A stretch of DNA of 64,000 nucleotides from DASWNP01 sp036399175 (GCA_036399175.1 DASWNP010000036.1:1-64000); one strand, 5' to 3'; shown: positions 1 to 8,840, counted from the stretch's first letter. The notes: generated from the letters alone by a model not told the origin. Numbers and translations: made by a program.

Positions 1-711
1 CTGCGGCTTGTCCTGCTTGGGTTTGGAGCCTCCGCCCTTGCCTTTGTTCATGCCTGCCGTGCCGGGGTCTGGCTTTTCTTCTTCCTTTGGAATCTCTGTA
101 TCGAGCATCTGGACGAGTTCTAATTGCTCTTCGTCGGCGGCAACGGAAGCGGTGCGCTCGGCGCGGAAACGCTCAAGGGCGATGATGGTGCCCACGAGAG
201 AGAAGATAAGAACGAAAGCGGTGAGAGTAGCGATGGCGACGTTACGCTGGGAGAAGAAGCGCCAGGTGAGAGAGCTGTAGGCAGAGGCGGTACGTTTGGA
301 GAAGCCGAGGGGGTCGCGTTTGAATTCAGGCCAGGTGAGCTGGGATTGATGAGCGACTTCGCGGAGTTCTTTAGTCAGACGAGAGGTGAGCCCTTCGTCT
401 GTGAGCATCGTCAGATGATACTCGCCTCGACCTGCTGCTGCCGCCGACGCGGCGGCGGAGGCCGCGGCGCCGTCGCCGTTGCCGGAGGGGTGGGAGGCTC
501 TGGTCTCCTCTTCGTAGTCGGTCGCGGTCGCGGTCACTTCCGTCACTTCGCTGACGGGAGGCTCGTTCACCGCCGAAGCATACTCGGCGCGCGGCGGGAG
601 GGATTGAGCCGCAGCGGTAGCAGCGACGTGGCCGTTGAGCGGCGTGCCATCGACGGGGCAAAAGCCAAACTTATCGGCGAAGACTTCCTGGCATGTCGGA
701 CACTGTTTCAT
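1..711 (-). CDS. Energy transducer TonB-like protein, 3' end cut by window edge
   Basis: Reading the minus strand from an ATG at 711 gives an open frame of 237 codons running off base 1, so the C-terminal TonB domain is outside the window. The N-terminus is a cytoplasmic zinc ribbon (Cys4, Cys7, Cys18 in a CPTC...FCPVDG pattern). An Ala/Ser-rich linker, one hydrophobic helix at roughly residues 153-176, and a Lys/Glu/Pro/Gly-rich periplasmic stretch follow. This order is the usual acidobacterial arrangement of TonB-family proteins, which span the inner membrane and pass ExbB/ExbD energy to outer-membrane receptors such as the one at 42652. The TonB assignment rests on architecture because the diagnostic C-terminal domain is not visible; another zinc-ribbon membrane protein is possible. 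Confidence 0.7.
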   Translation of the reverse strand, partial: MKQCPTCQEVFADKFGFCPVDGTPLNGHVAATAAAQSLPPRAEYASAVNEPPVSEVTEVTATATDYEEETRASHPSGNGDGAAASAAASAAAAGRGEYHLTMLTDEGLTSRLTKELREVAHQSQLTWPEFKRDPLGFSKRTASAYSSLTWRFFSQRNVAIATLTAFVLIFSLVGTIIALERFRAERTASVAADEEQLELVQMLDTEIPKEEEKPDPGTAGMNKGKGGGSKPKQDKPQ

Positions 712-1134
712 CTCTTTACTATCTCACTGCCTTCTGGGGAAAAGCCAGAGGAGCTTTCATTTCAACTGTAGTTATTTTTCTGACAGGCGGCGAACCGGCT
801 CGGCGTCGGCTTCCCCTACGGGAAGAAGGAAGCGTCCGGCGAGCATTATATAACAATTTTTTCGTCGAATGCCTGCCCTGCGAACACCCCGTCGCCCGTC
901 AGAACGTTCTGCGGGTCGTGACTAAGATGCAGGGAAAAGCCGAACGGTGCGCCGCTTTTTTAATGCGAGTTGACGCAAGGGTCGGGCAGTTGACGCCCCG
1001 ATGAGCGGCATCTAAACTTGCCCGGACTCTCCAGAATCGTTCCCGTGCGCGCCGAAGAGCGCCCGATTCTCCGGAAAAATCTGCAAAGGTCGCGCTTTTT
1101 CAGATGCACGAGCGCGAGCATTCGATAGTATCCC
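712..1134. other. Intergenic region between divergent genes
   Basis: About 420 bases between the divergent TonB-like gene and the M16-like gene. It must hold both promoters. An AT-rich patch near 845-865 (tatataacaattt) is the best promoter candidate. I see no convincing small ORF, RNA gene or repeat. Confidence 0.5.
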
Positions 1135-2589
1135 ATGAAGCTCCAAAAACACTCGATGATTCGTCTAGTCCAAAAAACCCTGCTCTTCATCTCCCTTCCG
1201 GCGCTCCTGCTTTCGACGCTCGCGCCCTTCGGGGCAGCGCGTGCGCAGTCCGCGCCCGAGCCGCGCCGTGAGCAGTTGCTGAACGGGCTGAAGATTTTTC
1301 TCCTGCATCGTCCGGGCGACGCGCAGGTTTTCGTGCGCCTGCGGATACATAGCGGCGCGGCCTTCGACCTCGCGGGCAAGGAAGGACTCATGGCGCTGCT
1401 CGGCGATGCGCTCTTTCCAGACCCGGCGACGCGCCAGTACGTGACCGAAGAGCTGGGCGGGCGTCTGGAGGTGACGACCGATTACGACCGCATCGACGTG
1501 ACGCTGACCGGGCGGGCGCAGGAGTTTGAGCGGATAGTCGAACTGCTGCGGAGCGCGCTCGTCAACACGCAGCTTTTACCAGAGGTAGTCGGGCGGCTGC
1601 GCGAGGCGCGTCTGAAGGCCGTGCGCGACGTGAGCATCGCGCCTTCGACGGTGGCCGACCGAGCCATCTCGAAGCGGCTCTTCGGCGAGCATCCTTACGG
1701 GCGCATCGTCGAGGGCTCGACCGAGTCGCTCGCGCGCGTCGAGCGCCCCGACCTCATCCTCGTGCGCGAGCGTTTTCTCAATCCGAACAACGCCTCTCTG
1801 GTCGCCATCGGCGGCGTCGAGCCTTCGCGCGCGACGCGGGCGCTGCGGCAGTTCCTCGGCGTCTGGCGCAGAAGCGACGCCGAGGTGCCTTCGACCTTCC
1901 GCCTGCCCGAACCGCCCGACGCACGACCTCTGATAGTGGATTTCGCGGGCATGCCCGACGCCGAAGTCCGCCTCGCCGTGCGCGGACTGGCTCGCAAAGA
2001 CCGCGACGCAGCGGCGGCGAGGCTTCTGGCCATCGTCGCCCGCGAGCGTTGGCTGAAGAGTTTTCCAGAGCTGAAGGGTCGGGCTTTCTTCGCAGAGCAT
2101 CACGCCTACTCGCTGCCCGGCGTCTTTCGCATGGGCGCTTCCGTGCCCTCGAATCTGGCCGCACAGGCTTTGCAGACGGGACGCGCCGCGCTTCAGTCTC
2201 TCTCTACGACGCAAGCTTCGGCGGAGGAACTCGAAGTCGCGCGCCGAGAGGTGCTCGCCACCCTCGGCAAAAACTCCGAGACGCCCGAAGCGCTCTCCGA
2301 CCTATGGCTCAACCAAGTGAGCTACGGGCTGAACGCCTCGGACGAGATGCGACTCATCGGCGCTTTGACGCCTTCGGACGTGCAGCGCGTGGCGGCGAAG
2401 ATTCTGCGCAGCGCGACAATCGCGTCTGTCGCCATCGGCGACGCCACACAGCTTCGCGCAGAGCTTGCGCGTGCGGGTGAGGTCGAGGTGCTCGGCGCGA
2501 GTCTGCCTGCTCCCACGCCCACACAGACGCCGACGGCCAAGCCTTCGGCGACGCCCGCGCCGATTACGATTCCGGTCAGGCGCCCGTAG
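1135..2589 (+). CDS. M16 (pitrilysin)-family protein lacking the zinc motif, secreted
   Basis: 484 residues with a signal peptide (hydrophobic run about 12-30, cleavage near ARAQS), then an N-terminal M16 lobe and a second lobe of the M16_C type. In active M16 enzymes the first lobe carries HxxEH. Here the equivalent stretch, GLMALLGDALF (residues 84-94), has Ala87, Gly90 and Asp91 in place of His, Glu and His, so it should not bind zinc. Such subunits normally pair with an active M16 partner, and none lies in this window. A Pro/Thr-rich tail ends the protein. A second in-frame ATG at 1159 is an alternative start, but the first gives a better positively charged n-region. The family is secure; loss of activity is inferred from the missing ligands. 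Confidence 0.85.
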   Translation: MKLQKHSMIRLVQKTLLFISLPALLLSTLAPFGAARAQSAPEPRREQLLNGLKIFLLHRPGDAQVFVRLRIHSGAAFDLAGKEGLMALLGDALFPDPATRQYVTEELGGRLEVTTDYDRIDVTLTGRAQEFERIVELLRSALVNTQLLPEVVGRLREARLKAVRDVSIAPSTVADRAISKRLFGEHPYGRIVEGSTESLARVERPDLILVRERFLNPNNASLVAIGGVEPSRATRALRQFLGVWRRSDAEVPSTFRLPEPPDARPLIVDFAGMPDAEVRLAVRGLARKDRDAAAARLLAIVARERWLKSFPELKGRAFFAEHHAYSLPGVFRMGASVPSNLAAQALQTGRAALQSLSTTQASAEELEVARREVLATLGKNSETPEALSDLWLNQVSYGLNASDEMRLIGALTPSDVQRVAAKILRSATIASVAIGDATQLRAELARAGEVEVLGASLPAPTPTQTPTAKPSATPAPITIPVRRP

Positions 2590-2649
2590 TCGAATCACAA
2601 GATAATCACAAATAGTCTGCAACCATCCGATAACTTGAATCCTTCTATT

Positions 2650-3396
2650 GTGTCTGACAGAAACCCGCAAGAGGACGCTCTACAAAACGAACACGCCCGG
2701 CGCGTGCGCACGATGTTCGCCGGTATCGCCGGTCGTTACGATCTTTTAAATCATCTCTTGTCGGGGAATACGGATAAACGCTGGCGGCGGCTCGTCGCCG
2801 AGAGTTTGCGAGATGCACTGGGCGAAGGCTCGCGCGCGCTTGACGTGGCCTGCGGCACGGGCGACCTCGCAATAGCTCTGGCCGAGGCCGGTCGGGCGCG
2901 CGTGGTCGGACTCGATTTCTGTCGCCCGATGCTCGACATCGCCGCGCGCAAAACCGACGGGCTCGCGCCGCACGTCGGCTACGTCGAAGCCGACGCCCTG
3001 CGCTTGCCTTTCGCCGACGCATCCTTCGAGGTCGTCACCATCGCCTTCGGCCTGCGGAATCTGTCGAGCGTGGAAGACGGCTTGCAGGAACTCGGTCGAG
3101 TGTTAAAGCCGGGCGGGCGCATCGCCGTGCTGGAGTTTTCCAGCCCCGTCGTGCCAGGATTCCGAGCGCTCTTTAAGTTCTACTTCACGCGAGTACTGCC
3201 GCGCATCGGCGGGCTCATCAGCGGCTCGCGCGGAGCTTACGAGTATCTGCCCGATTCGGTCTCGCGCTTTCCCGACCAGACGCGTCTGGCCGCAATGATG
3301 TCGAGCGCAGGCTTCGAGCAGGTCGAGTACAAAAATCTGACGGGCGGCATCGCAGCCCTGCACACAGGCACGCGAGCGAGCGATTCCGCCAACTGA
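2650..3396 (+). CDS. ubiE: Demethylmenaquinone/ubiquinone C-methyltransferase UbiE/MenG
   Basis: Class I SAM-dependent methyltransferase of the UbiE/COQ5 family, adding the ring methyl group to demethylmenaquinone (or the ubiquinone precursor) at the membrane. Visible features are the family N-terminal segment FAGIAGRYDLLNHLLS, the SAM-binding motif LDVACGTGDLA, the acidic motif after VVGLDF, the family block AFGLRN, and VLKPGGRIAVLEFS. The end (GGIAALHTG) also matches the family. Length about 250 residues is normal. GTG at 2650 is chosen as start (MSDRN...); a TTG at 2635 is also in frame. It sits alone between the M16 gene and the ABC permeases. Confidence 0.93.
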   Translation: MSDRNPQEDALQNEHARRVRTMFAGIAGRYDLLNHLLSGNTDKRWRRLVAESLRDALGEGSRALDVACGTGDLAIALAEAGRARVVGLDFCRPMLDIAARKTDGLAPHVGYVEADALRLPFADASFEVVTIAFGLRNLSSVEDGLQELGRVLKPGGRIAVLEFSSPVVPGFRALFKFYFTRVLPRIGGLISGSRGAYEYLPDSVSRFPDQTRLAAMMSSAGFEQVEYKNLTGGIAALHTGTRASDSAN

Positions 3397-3721
3397 AGTT
3401 TCTCAAGTTTGGTTGCGAAGCAACAAAAGGCCGCAACCTCAAACGTAGCTCGATGGATTTGCGTCTAAACGCCCGCACGCGGTTGTCGGGGCCTCGTGCG
3501 GGACGCTAAGCGCACCTCCGTCGGGCTACGTTTTTTAAAAGCCGTGAATCGTAAATCGTCAATAGTTTGAGCCTGATGAAGCTAAGAGAGTAAGCAGCCT
3601 AACGAAGAAGCCTTCAACCACTATTCACGATTTACGATTCACGATTTACTTCTTTCTGCTATCATCCTGCCCGTAGTATTCATTCTTTCGATTCCCTGAA
3701 TTTCTGAGCGCGGCTTCGGCG
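3397..3721. other. Intergenic region with heptamer hairpin A
   Basis: About 325 bases after ubiE. A weak hairpin (GGTTGCG...CGCAACC, about 3410-3438) lies just past the stop. The rest contains the heptamer inverted repeat described separately at 3544-3649. No ORF seen. Confidence 0.6.
3544..3649. repeat. Heptamer hairpin A (GTAAATC family)
   Basis: Left arm 3544-3566 reads as 7-bp units GTGAATC GTAAATC GTCAATA GT. Right arm 3620-3649 is the inverted form with four units (GTAAATC GTGAATC GTAAATC GTGAATA on the minus strand). 22 of 23 left-arm bases pair; the loop is 53 nt. It belongs to the same sequence family as hairpins B, K, L (inner) and M. Confidence 0.9.
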
Positions 3722-4714
3722 ATGAAGCATAAGATACTGGGCGCTTTGCGTCGGCTGTTGATTCTGCTGCTGGTGGTGTGGACGGTAGTGTCTCTGGTGA
3801 CGCTGCTGATTGAGCTTGTGCCGGGCGACCCGGCGGCGGCCATCCTGGGCGAGCAGGCGACGCCCGAGCAGATAGAACAGTTCAGACGCCGGCACGGCCT
3901 CGACCGTCCTGCCTTCTTCTTCGGCTATGCGACGGATGAGAGAGGCGAGCGAGCCCTGCGCTGGCACGGCGCGGATAATCGCTACGTGGACTACTGGCGG
4001 GCTCTCGTCCGGGGCGACATGGGGCGCTCCTTTCGCACGAACCGTCCCGTCAAAGACCTCATCATGTCGCGCTACCCGGCGACTATCGAGCTGGCGATTG
4101 CGGCGCTGCTGGTCGCCGTCGCCATCGCCGTCCCGTTCGGCGTCGTCGCGGGCAAGAATCGAGGGCGGCTGACGGACAACTTCCTTTCGGTGCTGGCGCT
4201 GGTCGGCATCAGTCTGCCGAGTTTCGTCGTCGGGCCTTTGCTCATCTACGTCTTCGCCGTCTGGCTCAACCTTCTGCCCGTTTCGGGTCGCGGAGATTGG
4301 AGCTACCTGATTCTTCCGGCGGTGACGCTCGGCGCGGCGCTCTCGGCGCTGCTGACGCGCATGGTGCGCTCTTCGGTCATCGAAGAGCTTGGCGAAGACT
4401 ACGTGCGGACGGCGCGAGCCAAAGGCTTGAGCGAAAACAAGGTGGTCTATAAGCACGTCCTGAAAAACGGGCTCATCCCCGTAGTCACGATTCTCGGCCT
4501 GCAACTCGGCGTGCTGCTGGCGGGCGCAATCATCACCGAGAAAATTTTCGGCTGGCCTGGCATCGGGCTGCTCCTGATTGACGACGGCATCGGCAAGCGC
4601 GACTACCGTCTCGTGCAGGGCTGCGTCCTCGTCATCAGCATCACATACATCGTCGCCAACACGCTCACCGACATGGTCTATCGCTGGCTAGACCCGAGAA
4701 TCAGGCTTTCGTAA
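3722..4714 (+). CDS. ABC transporter permease, peptide/nickel (DppB/OppB) type
   Basis: 330-residue inner-membrane permease of the binding-protein-dependent superfamily. It has an N-terminal helix (about 9-33), a periplasmic loop (about 40-115), then five further helices. The EAA loop that docks on the ATPase is visible as EDYVRTARAKGLSENKVVYKHVLKNGL, here quoted only as its key run EDYVRTARAKGL. Length and the DppB N-terminal block (VPGDPA) fit dipeptide/oligopeptide importers. Its partner is the DppC-type gene after hairpin B. No DppA, DppD or DppF is adjacent, so the substrate is unknown. No Shine-Dalgarno precedes the ATG. Confidence 0.9.
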   Translation: MKHKILGALRRLLILLLVVWTVVSLVTLLIELVPGDPAAAILGEQATPEQIEQFRRRHGLDRPAFFFGYATDERGERALRWHGADNRYVDYWRALVRGDMGRSFRTNRPVKDLIMSRYPATIELAIAALLVAVAIAVPFGVVAGKNRGRLTDNFLSVLALVGISLPSFVVGPLLIYVFAVWLNLLPVSGRGDWSYLILPAVTLGAALSALLTRMVRSSVIEELGEDYVRTARAKGLSENKVVYKHVLKNGLIPVVTILGLQLGVLLAGAIITEKIFGWPGIGLLLIDDGIGKRDYRLVQGCVLVISITYIVANTLTDMVYRWLDPRIRLS

Positions 4715-4823
4715 ACGGTGAATCGTCAATCGTGAATAGATAAGAACTGGTGAACCGTGAACGGTCAATGGTGAATAGAAAAAACTGCTTTTCACTATTT
4801 ACGATTTACGATTCACCATTTAC
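4711..4823. repeat. Heptamer hairpin B, two left arms, overlapping a stop codon
   Basis: Units GTAAACG GTGAATC GTCAATC GTGAATA start at 4711, so the TAA stop of the upstream permease lies inside the first unit. A second left arm (4749-4777, GTGAAC/GTCAATG type) follows. The right arm 4793-4823 inverts to GTAAATG GTGAATC GTAAATC GTAAATA GTG. The array ends 6 nt before the next ATG (4830) and leaves no room for a Shine-Dalgarno. Confidence 0.9.
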
Positions 4824-4829
4824 CAACTT

Positions 4830-5645
4830 ATGAATCGTCTCGCCATATTCGGATTGGTATTCATCGCGGCGCTGGTGTTGGTGGCGCTGTTTGCGCCTTT
4901 GATTGCGACGCATGAGGTGGGCGCGACCGACCTGATGGCGCGTTATCTTCCGCCTTCGTCCGAGCATTGGTTCGGGACGGACGCGACGGGGCGCGACATC
5001 TTCTCGCGGGTGGTTTACGGCGCGCGTATCTCTCTGCGGGTGGGGCTCGTGGTGGTGACGGTCTCGGCGGTGGTCGGGACGATTATCGGCGCGATTGCGG
5101 GCTACTACGGCGGCTGGGTCGATCGCATCGTGTCGGGCTACGTCTTCAACGTCTTTCTAGCCTTTCCGGGTCTGCTGCTCGCCATTGCGATGGTGGCCTT
5201 CCTCGGCGCGGGGCTGAACAAGCTGATACTGGCGCTGTGCATCATCGGTTGGGTCGGCTACGCGCGCCTGGTGCGTGGGCAGGTCTTGAAGGTGCGCGAG
5301 TACGACTTCGTGCAGGCGGCGCGTGCGCTCGGTGCGCGCGACTGGCGCATCCTGTTCGTCCACATCATGCCGAACGCGATTCAGCCGCTCATCGTGCAGG
5401 CGAGCTTAGGGATGGCGGGCGCGGTTTTGTCCGAAGCGTCGCTGTCGTTTCTGGGTTTGGGCGTGCCGCCGCCCGCGCCCTCCTGGGGCGTGATGCTTGA
5501 AGAGGCGCGCGACCTCTCGACGCTTCAGGCCGCCCCGCACGCGCTCATCTTCCCCGGCATCGCCATTGCGCTCACCGTGCTCGCCTTCAACTTCCTCGGC
5601 GACGGCCTGCGCGAATATCTAGACCCACGCCAACGCAGCCGCTAG
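4830..5645 (+). CDS. ABC transporter permease, peptide/nickel (DppC/OppC) type
   Basis: 271-residue partner permease. Features: an N-terminal transmembrane helix (about 5-25) followed by the DppC hallmark HWFGTDATGRDIFSRVVYGAR, of which the key run is FGTDATGRDIFSR; then five helices and the EAA loop (DFVQAARALGARDWRILFVHI, key residues AARALGA). Together with the preceding gene it would form the transmembrane channel of a peptide or nickel importer. The ATG at 4830 follows a 6-nt gap after hairpin B and has no Shine-Dalgarno, which suggests translation coupled to the upstream gene. Confidence 0.9.
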   Translation: MNRLAIFGLVFIAALVLVALFAPLIATHEVGATDLMARYLPPSSEHWFGTDATGRDIFSRVVYGARISLRVGLVVVTVSAVVGTIIGAIAGYYGGWVDRIVSGYVFNVFLAFPGLLLAIAMVAFLGAGLNKLILALCIIGWVGYARLVRGQVLKVREYDFVQAARALGARDWRILFVHIMPNAIQPLIVQASLGMAGAVLSEASLSFLGLGVPPPAPSWGVMLEEARDLSTLQAAPHALIFPGIAIALTVLAFNFLGDGLREYLDPRQRSR

Positions 5646-5662
5646 CCTCCCCCTGAAAGAGC

Positions 5663-6919
5663 ATGAACCGACTCGATGCCGAGACACGAGGGAGCGCCAA
5701 CGCACATTCGCAGCGAGACGGCGACGCAGAGACTCACCCGTTCGACGCTTCGGCGAGCAGTGATATTTCAAAAAGCGAAGCTTCGGAGACGCTAGAGACG
5801 GAAGCGAAGGACGCCTATTCAAGAGCCACTTCATCAAGAGTCGCCATCCGCGTCGAGCACCTATCGAAGACCTATCCCGTGCCGCTCGCACGCCTCAGAC
5901 AGTTCTTCCGACGCAAATCTGCAAAACCGGTCGAAGCCCTGCGCAACGTTTCTTTCGAGGTGAGAGAAGGCGAAGTCTTCGGCCTTATCGGACGCAACGG
6001 CGCGGGCAAAACCACTCTCACCAAAATCATCGCCACACTTGTCCAGCCGACGGAAGGCGTCGTCAACGTGCGCGGGCACGACAGCGTGCGCGAAGAGGAA
6101 CGTGTGCGCGCCCTCATCGGTTTGGCGAGCGCCGAAGAGCGAAGTTTTTACTGGCGTCTGAACGCCGAGCAGAACCTCCTGTTCTTCGCGCGCCTCTACG
6201 GGCTCGACGACCGGACGGCTCGACGACGCATCTTTGAATTGCTCTCGCTCGTCGAGCTTGAAGAGGTCGCCCGCCGACGCTTCGGAGAGCTTTCGACCGG
6301 CAACAAGCAGCGCATGGCCGTCGCCCGCGCGCTGCTCAACAATCCTCCGGTGCTTCTCCTGGACGAGCCGACGCGCTCGCTCGACCCCGTCGCCGCCGCG
6401 CGCATGCGCGCTCTCATCGGCAGGCTCGCGCAAGGCCAGCCGCCGACCACGATTCTACTCACCTCGCACAACCTCGCCGAGATAGAAGAACTCTGCGGAC
6501 GCGTCGCCGTCATCAGTCGCGGACGCATCCGCGCAATCGACACGCCCGCACGCCTGCGCGCCCGGCACAGGCAGAAGGAGCGCGCCATACTGACCCTCGG
6601 CGACATCCCTCACGAACGAGCCGCGCAGCTACTCACGCAGGCTCTCGGCGACGACGCATCCGTAACCTCATCGGAAGAGAACGGCGACGCCCTTGTCTCG
6701 CTCGTGCGCGAGCCGTCGGACGACCTGCTCGACCGCGCCGTTCGAGTTTTGATTGAAGCGGGCGCGAAGCTTCTCGCCTGCGACGCCGAACGAGCCTCGC
6801 TCCTCGACGTGCTCGAAATCTACGAGAGCCAGGAACAGGAAGAGGCGAAGGCTGAGAGGGGGACAAGGGAAAAAGGAGAGAAGGAGAAGCGCGAAGCGAG
6901 AAAGGAGGAACGAGTTTGA
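5663..6919 (+). CDS. ABC transporter ATP-binding protein (ABC-2 exporter type)
   Basis: 418 residues. A charged 60-residue N-terminal extension precedes a complete nucleotide-binding domain: Walker A GRNGAGKTT (about residue 112), signature LSTGNKQR (variant of LSGGQ), Walker B LLLDEPTRSLDP and the switch His in LLTSHNLAE. After the ABC domain comes a regulatory region with DUF4162-like character and a highly charged tail (EKGEKEKREARKEE). The stop overlaps the start of the permease gene (TTGA, 6916-6919), a sign of translational coupling. The substrate is unknown; sequence suits export of a polysaccharide, lipid or drug. It follows the dpp-type pair by only 17 bases but belongs to a different ABC class. 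Confidence 0.92.
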   Translation: MNRLDAETRGSANAHSQRDGDAETHPFDASASSDISKSEASETLETEAKDAYSRATSSRVAIRVEHLSKTYPVPLARLRQFFRRKSAKPVEALRNVSFEVREGEVFGLIGRNGAGKTTLTKIIATLVQPTEGVVNVRGHDSVREEERVRALIGLASAEERSFYWRLNAEQNLLFFARLYGLDDRTARRRIFELLSLVELEEVARRRFGELSTGNKQRMAVARALLNNPPVLLLDEPTRSLDPVAAARMRALIGRLAQGQPPTTILLTSHNLAEIEELCGRVAVISRGRIRAIDTPARLRARHRQKERAILTLGDIPHERAAQLLTQALGDDASVTSSEENGDALVSLVREPSDDLLDRAVRVLIEAGAKLLACDAERASLLDVLEIYESQEQEEAKAERGTREKGEKEKREARKEERV

Positions 6920-7734
6920 GAGGGATTGCGATTCTGCTTCGGCGCGTGCGCGCTTTCGCGGTGCGCGATTTCCAGTTGGCCTTGAGCTACCGTTTGCAGT
7001 TCTTCTTTCGAGTGCTGCAAACGCTCTTCATTGTGACGACGCTCTTTTTCATCTCTCAAATCTTCGTCGGGGGCGTCATCCAGGACTATAAGCAGTGGCA
7101 CAACCCCCTGGCCGCGTGGCTGACGGGGCTGGCCGTGCTGAACTATTTTATGACCGGCTTTTCGAGCCTCGCCACAGCGATTCGCTCCGAGCAGATGCAG
7201 GGCACACTTGAAGGCGTGCTGATGACGCCCATCAGCGTCCCGACGCTGGTCGTCGCCAGTTCGGCCTGGGACTTCGTGCAGGCGACCTTCTTCTCCTTCC
7301 TCTATCTGCTGCTCGGCTGGCTCTTCTTCGGCGTCACTTATCGCGGCAGCCCTCTGCTCGCGCTGCTCATTCTGCTTTTGACCACGTTCGTGCTCGCCTC
7401 CATCGGCATTCTTTCGGCGAGCTTTGCGATGGTCTTCAAGCGCGGCGACCCGTTCGCCGTCCTCCTCGGCACAGGAGCGACGCTCTTCTCCGGCGTCCTC
7501 TTTCCAACGCAGCTATTGGGGAGCGGCTTCAGCTACGTCTCGCGCGCCCTGCCGACGACTCACGGCGTCGAAGGCATCCGCCGCGTCCTCATCGAAGGTC
7601 AGGGCTTCGCAGAGGTGCGCGAGCCCATCGTCACCCTCTGCTTCTTTCTCGTCGTCCTGCTTCCCTTCTCCCTCTGGGTCTTCACCCGCGCCGTCGGCCG
7701 CGCCAAACGCGAAGGCAGCCTGATTCAATACTAG
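6916..7734 (+). CDS. ABC-2 type transporter permease
   Basis: 272-residue integral membrane protein with six hydrophobic segments, ending in a short positively charged tail. The central region (FEGVLMTP-like: LEGVLMTPISVPTLV) is typical of ABC2_membrane permeases. The TTG start at 6916 overlaps the TGA of the ATPase gene, with a strong Shine-Dalgarno AAAGGAGG at 6901-6908 inside the ATPase coding tail. The two genes therefore form one exporter unit. Substrate cannot be read from sequence. Confidence 0.9.
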   Translation: MRGIAILLRRVRAFAVRDFQLALSYRLQFFFRVLQTLFIVTTLFFISQIFVGGVIQDYKQWHNPLAAWLTGLAVLNYFMTGFSSLATAIRSEQMQGTLEGVLMTPISVPTLVVASSAWDFVQATFFSFLYLLLGWLFFGVTYRGSPLLALLILLLTTFVLASIGILSASFAMVFKRGDPFAVLLGTGATLFSGVLFPTQLLGSGFSYVSRALPTTHGVEGIRRVLIEGQGFAEVREPIVTLCFFLVVLLPFSLWVFTRAVGRAKREGSLIQY

Positions 7735-7841
7735 AGAGGTCAGAGGTCAGTCAAAACAGCGCACAGAGCGTAGTCTTCATCCGGCGTGGTCTCGTCTTGC
7801 TTTTGTCTTCACTGACCTCTAACCTCTGACCTCTGACCTCT
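7735..7841. repeat. Heptamer hairpin C (AGAGGTC family)
   Basis: Left arm 7735-7751 begins directly after the TAG stop of the permease (AGAGGTC AGAGGTC AGT). The right arm 7810-7841 inverts to GAGGTCA GAGGTCA GAGGTTA GAGGTCA GTG. The loop is about 58 nt. The next ATG (7848) lies 6 nt past the array, with only TCTTTT between. Confidence 0.9.
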
Positions 7842-7847
7842 TCTTTT

Positions 7848-8774
7848 ATGAAAGTTGCGTACACGCCGCGTTATTACGCGGACATCGGCGAGGAGCATGT
7901 ATTTCCGATTCGGAAGTTCGAGCTGGTGCGCGACCGACTGCTGCGCGAAGGGACTCTGCTGCCGGAGCAGTTGGTCGAGCCGCAGCCCGCGCCGCTGGCC
8001 GACGTGCTGCTCGTTCATACCGAAGATTACGTGACGCGCCTGCGCGCCGGGACGCTGACGCCGCGCGAGCTGCGGCGGCTCGGGCTGCCCTGGTCGAAGG
8101 CTCTGGTGCGGCGCTCGTTTCTCGCTACGGGCGGGACGCAGCTTGCGGCGCGCTGGGCACTGGAAGAGGGCGTCGGCTCGAATCTCGCGGGCGGCACTCA
8201 TCACGCCTTCCCCGACCGGGGCGAAGGCTTCTGCGTGCTCAACGACGTGGCGATTACGATTCGCGCCCTTCTGCGCGATGGACTGATTCGCCGCGCAGCC
8301 GTCGTCGATTGCGACGTTCATCAAGGCAACGGCACAGCCGAAATCTTCGAGGCCGACCCGCAGGTGTTCACCTTCTCGATGCACGGCGCGAAGAACTACC
8401 CGCTCTTCAAGAAGCGTTCGACGCTCGACGTGGAGCTGCCCGACCAGACGACCGACGAGCAATATCTGGATGCGCTCGGCGCGCACCTGCCGCGCGTCCT
8501 CGCACACGCGCCCGACATCATCTTCTATCTCGGCGGGGCCGACCCCTTCGTCGGCGACAAGCTCGGTCGGCTCGCGCTCACGTTGGAGGGGCTTCGTCGG
8601 CGCGACGAGTTTGTGCTAAGCGCCTGTCGCGCCGCGCGGATTCCCGTCGTCACCGTTATGTCCGGCGGCTACGCCAGACAAATCGACGATACGGTAGAGA
8701 TTCACTGCAACACCATCCGCGCCGTGCGCGACATTTTCGAGGACGAAGTTTCGAGTTTGAAGTTTCAGGTTTGA
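7848..8774 (+). CDS. Histone deacetylase-family (acetoin utilization-like) hydrolase
   Basis: 308-residue protein of the arginase/deacetylase fold. Zinc ligands and catalytic residues of the family are visible: the paired His of GGTHHAF, the DxH ligand pair in VVDCDVHQGNGTAEIF, and the second Asp in YLGGADPF. The terminal MSGGY motif is also present. Bacterial members deacetylate small molecules such as acetylpolyamines or act on acetyl-lysine; the substrate here is unknown. The last codons (SSLKFQV) are encoded by heptamer array D, so the natural C-terminus probably ended earlier. The ATG lacks a Shine-Dalgarno and sits 6 nt after hairpin C. Confidence 0.92.
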   Translation: MKVAYTPRYYADIGEEHVFPIRKFELVRDRLLREGTLLPEQLVEPQPAPLADVLLVHTEDYVTRLRAGTLTPRELRRLGLPWSKALVRRSFLATGGTQLAARWALEEGVGSNLAGGTHHAFPDRGEGFCVLNDVAITIRALLRDGLIRRAAVVDCDVHQGNGTAEIFEADPQVFTFSMHGAKNYPLFKKRSTLDVELPDQTTDEQYLDALGAHLPRVLAHAPDIIFYLGGADPFVGDKLGRLALTLEGLRRRDEFVLSACRAARIPVVTVMSGGYARQIDDTVEIHCNTIRAVRDIFEDEVSSLKFQV

Positions 8775-8834
8775 AAGTTAGGATAATGACTGCGGGCTTG
8801 AAACGTCGGGCTTGAAAACTTCAAACTTGAAATT
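8745..8834. repeat. Heptamer hairpin D, invading the 3' end of the deacetylase gene
   Basis: The left array (8745-8779) reads GAAGTTT CGAGTTT GAAGTTT CAGGTTT GAAAGTT and contains the TGA stop at 8772-8774. The right arm (about 8799-8834) has inverted units (TTGAAA, ACTTCAA, ACTTGAA). It ends 6 nt before the ATG of the transglycosylase gene. Confidence 0.85.
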
Positions 8835-8840
8835 AATGCT

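Noticed and set aside
3680..4504. Long minus-strand ORF opposite the ABC permease
   Set aside because: Arg/Gln/Glu/His-rich translation of the antisense strand of a clear permease gene.
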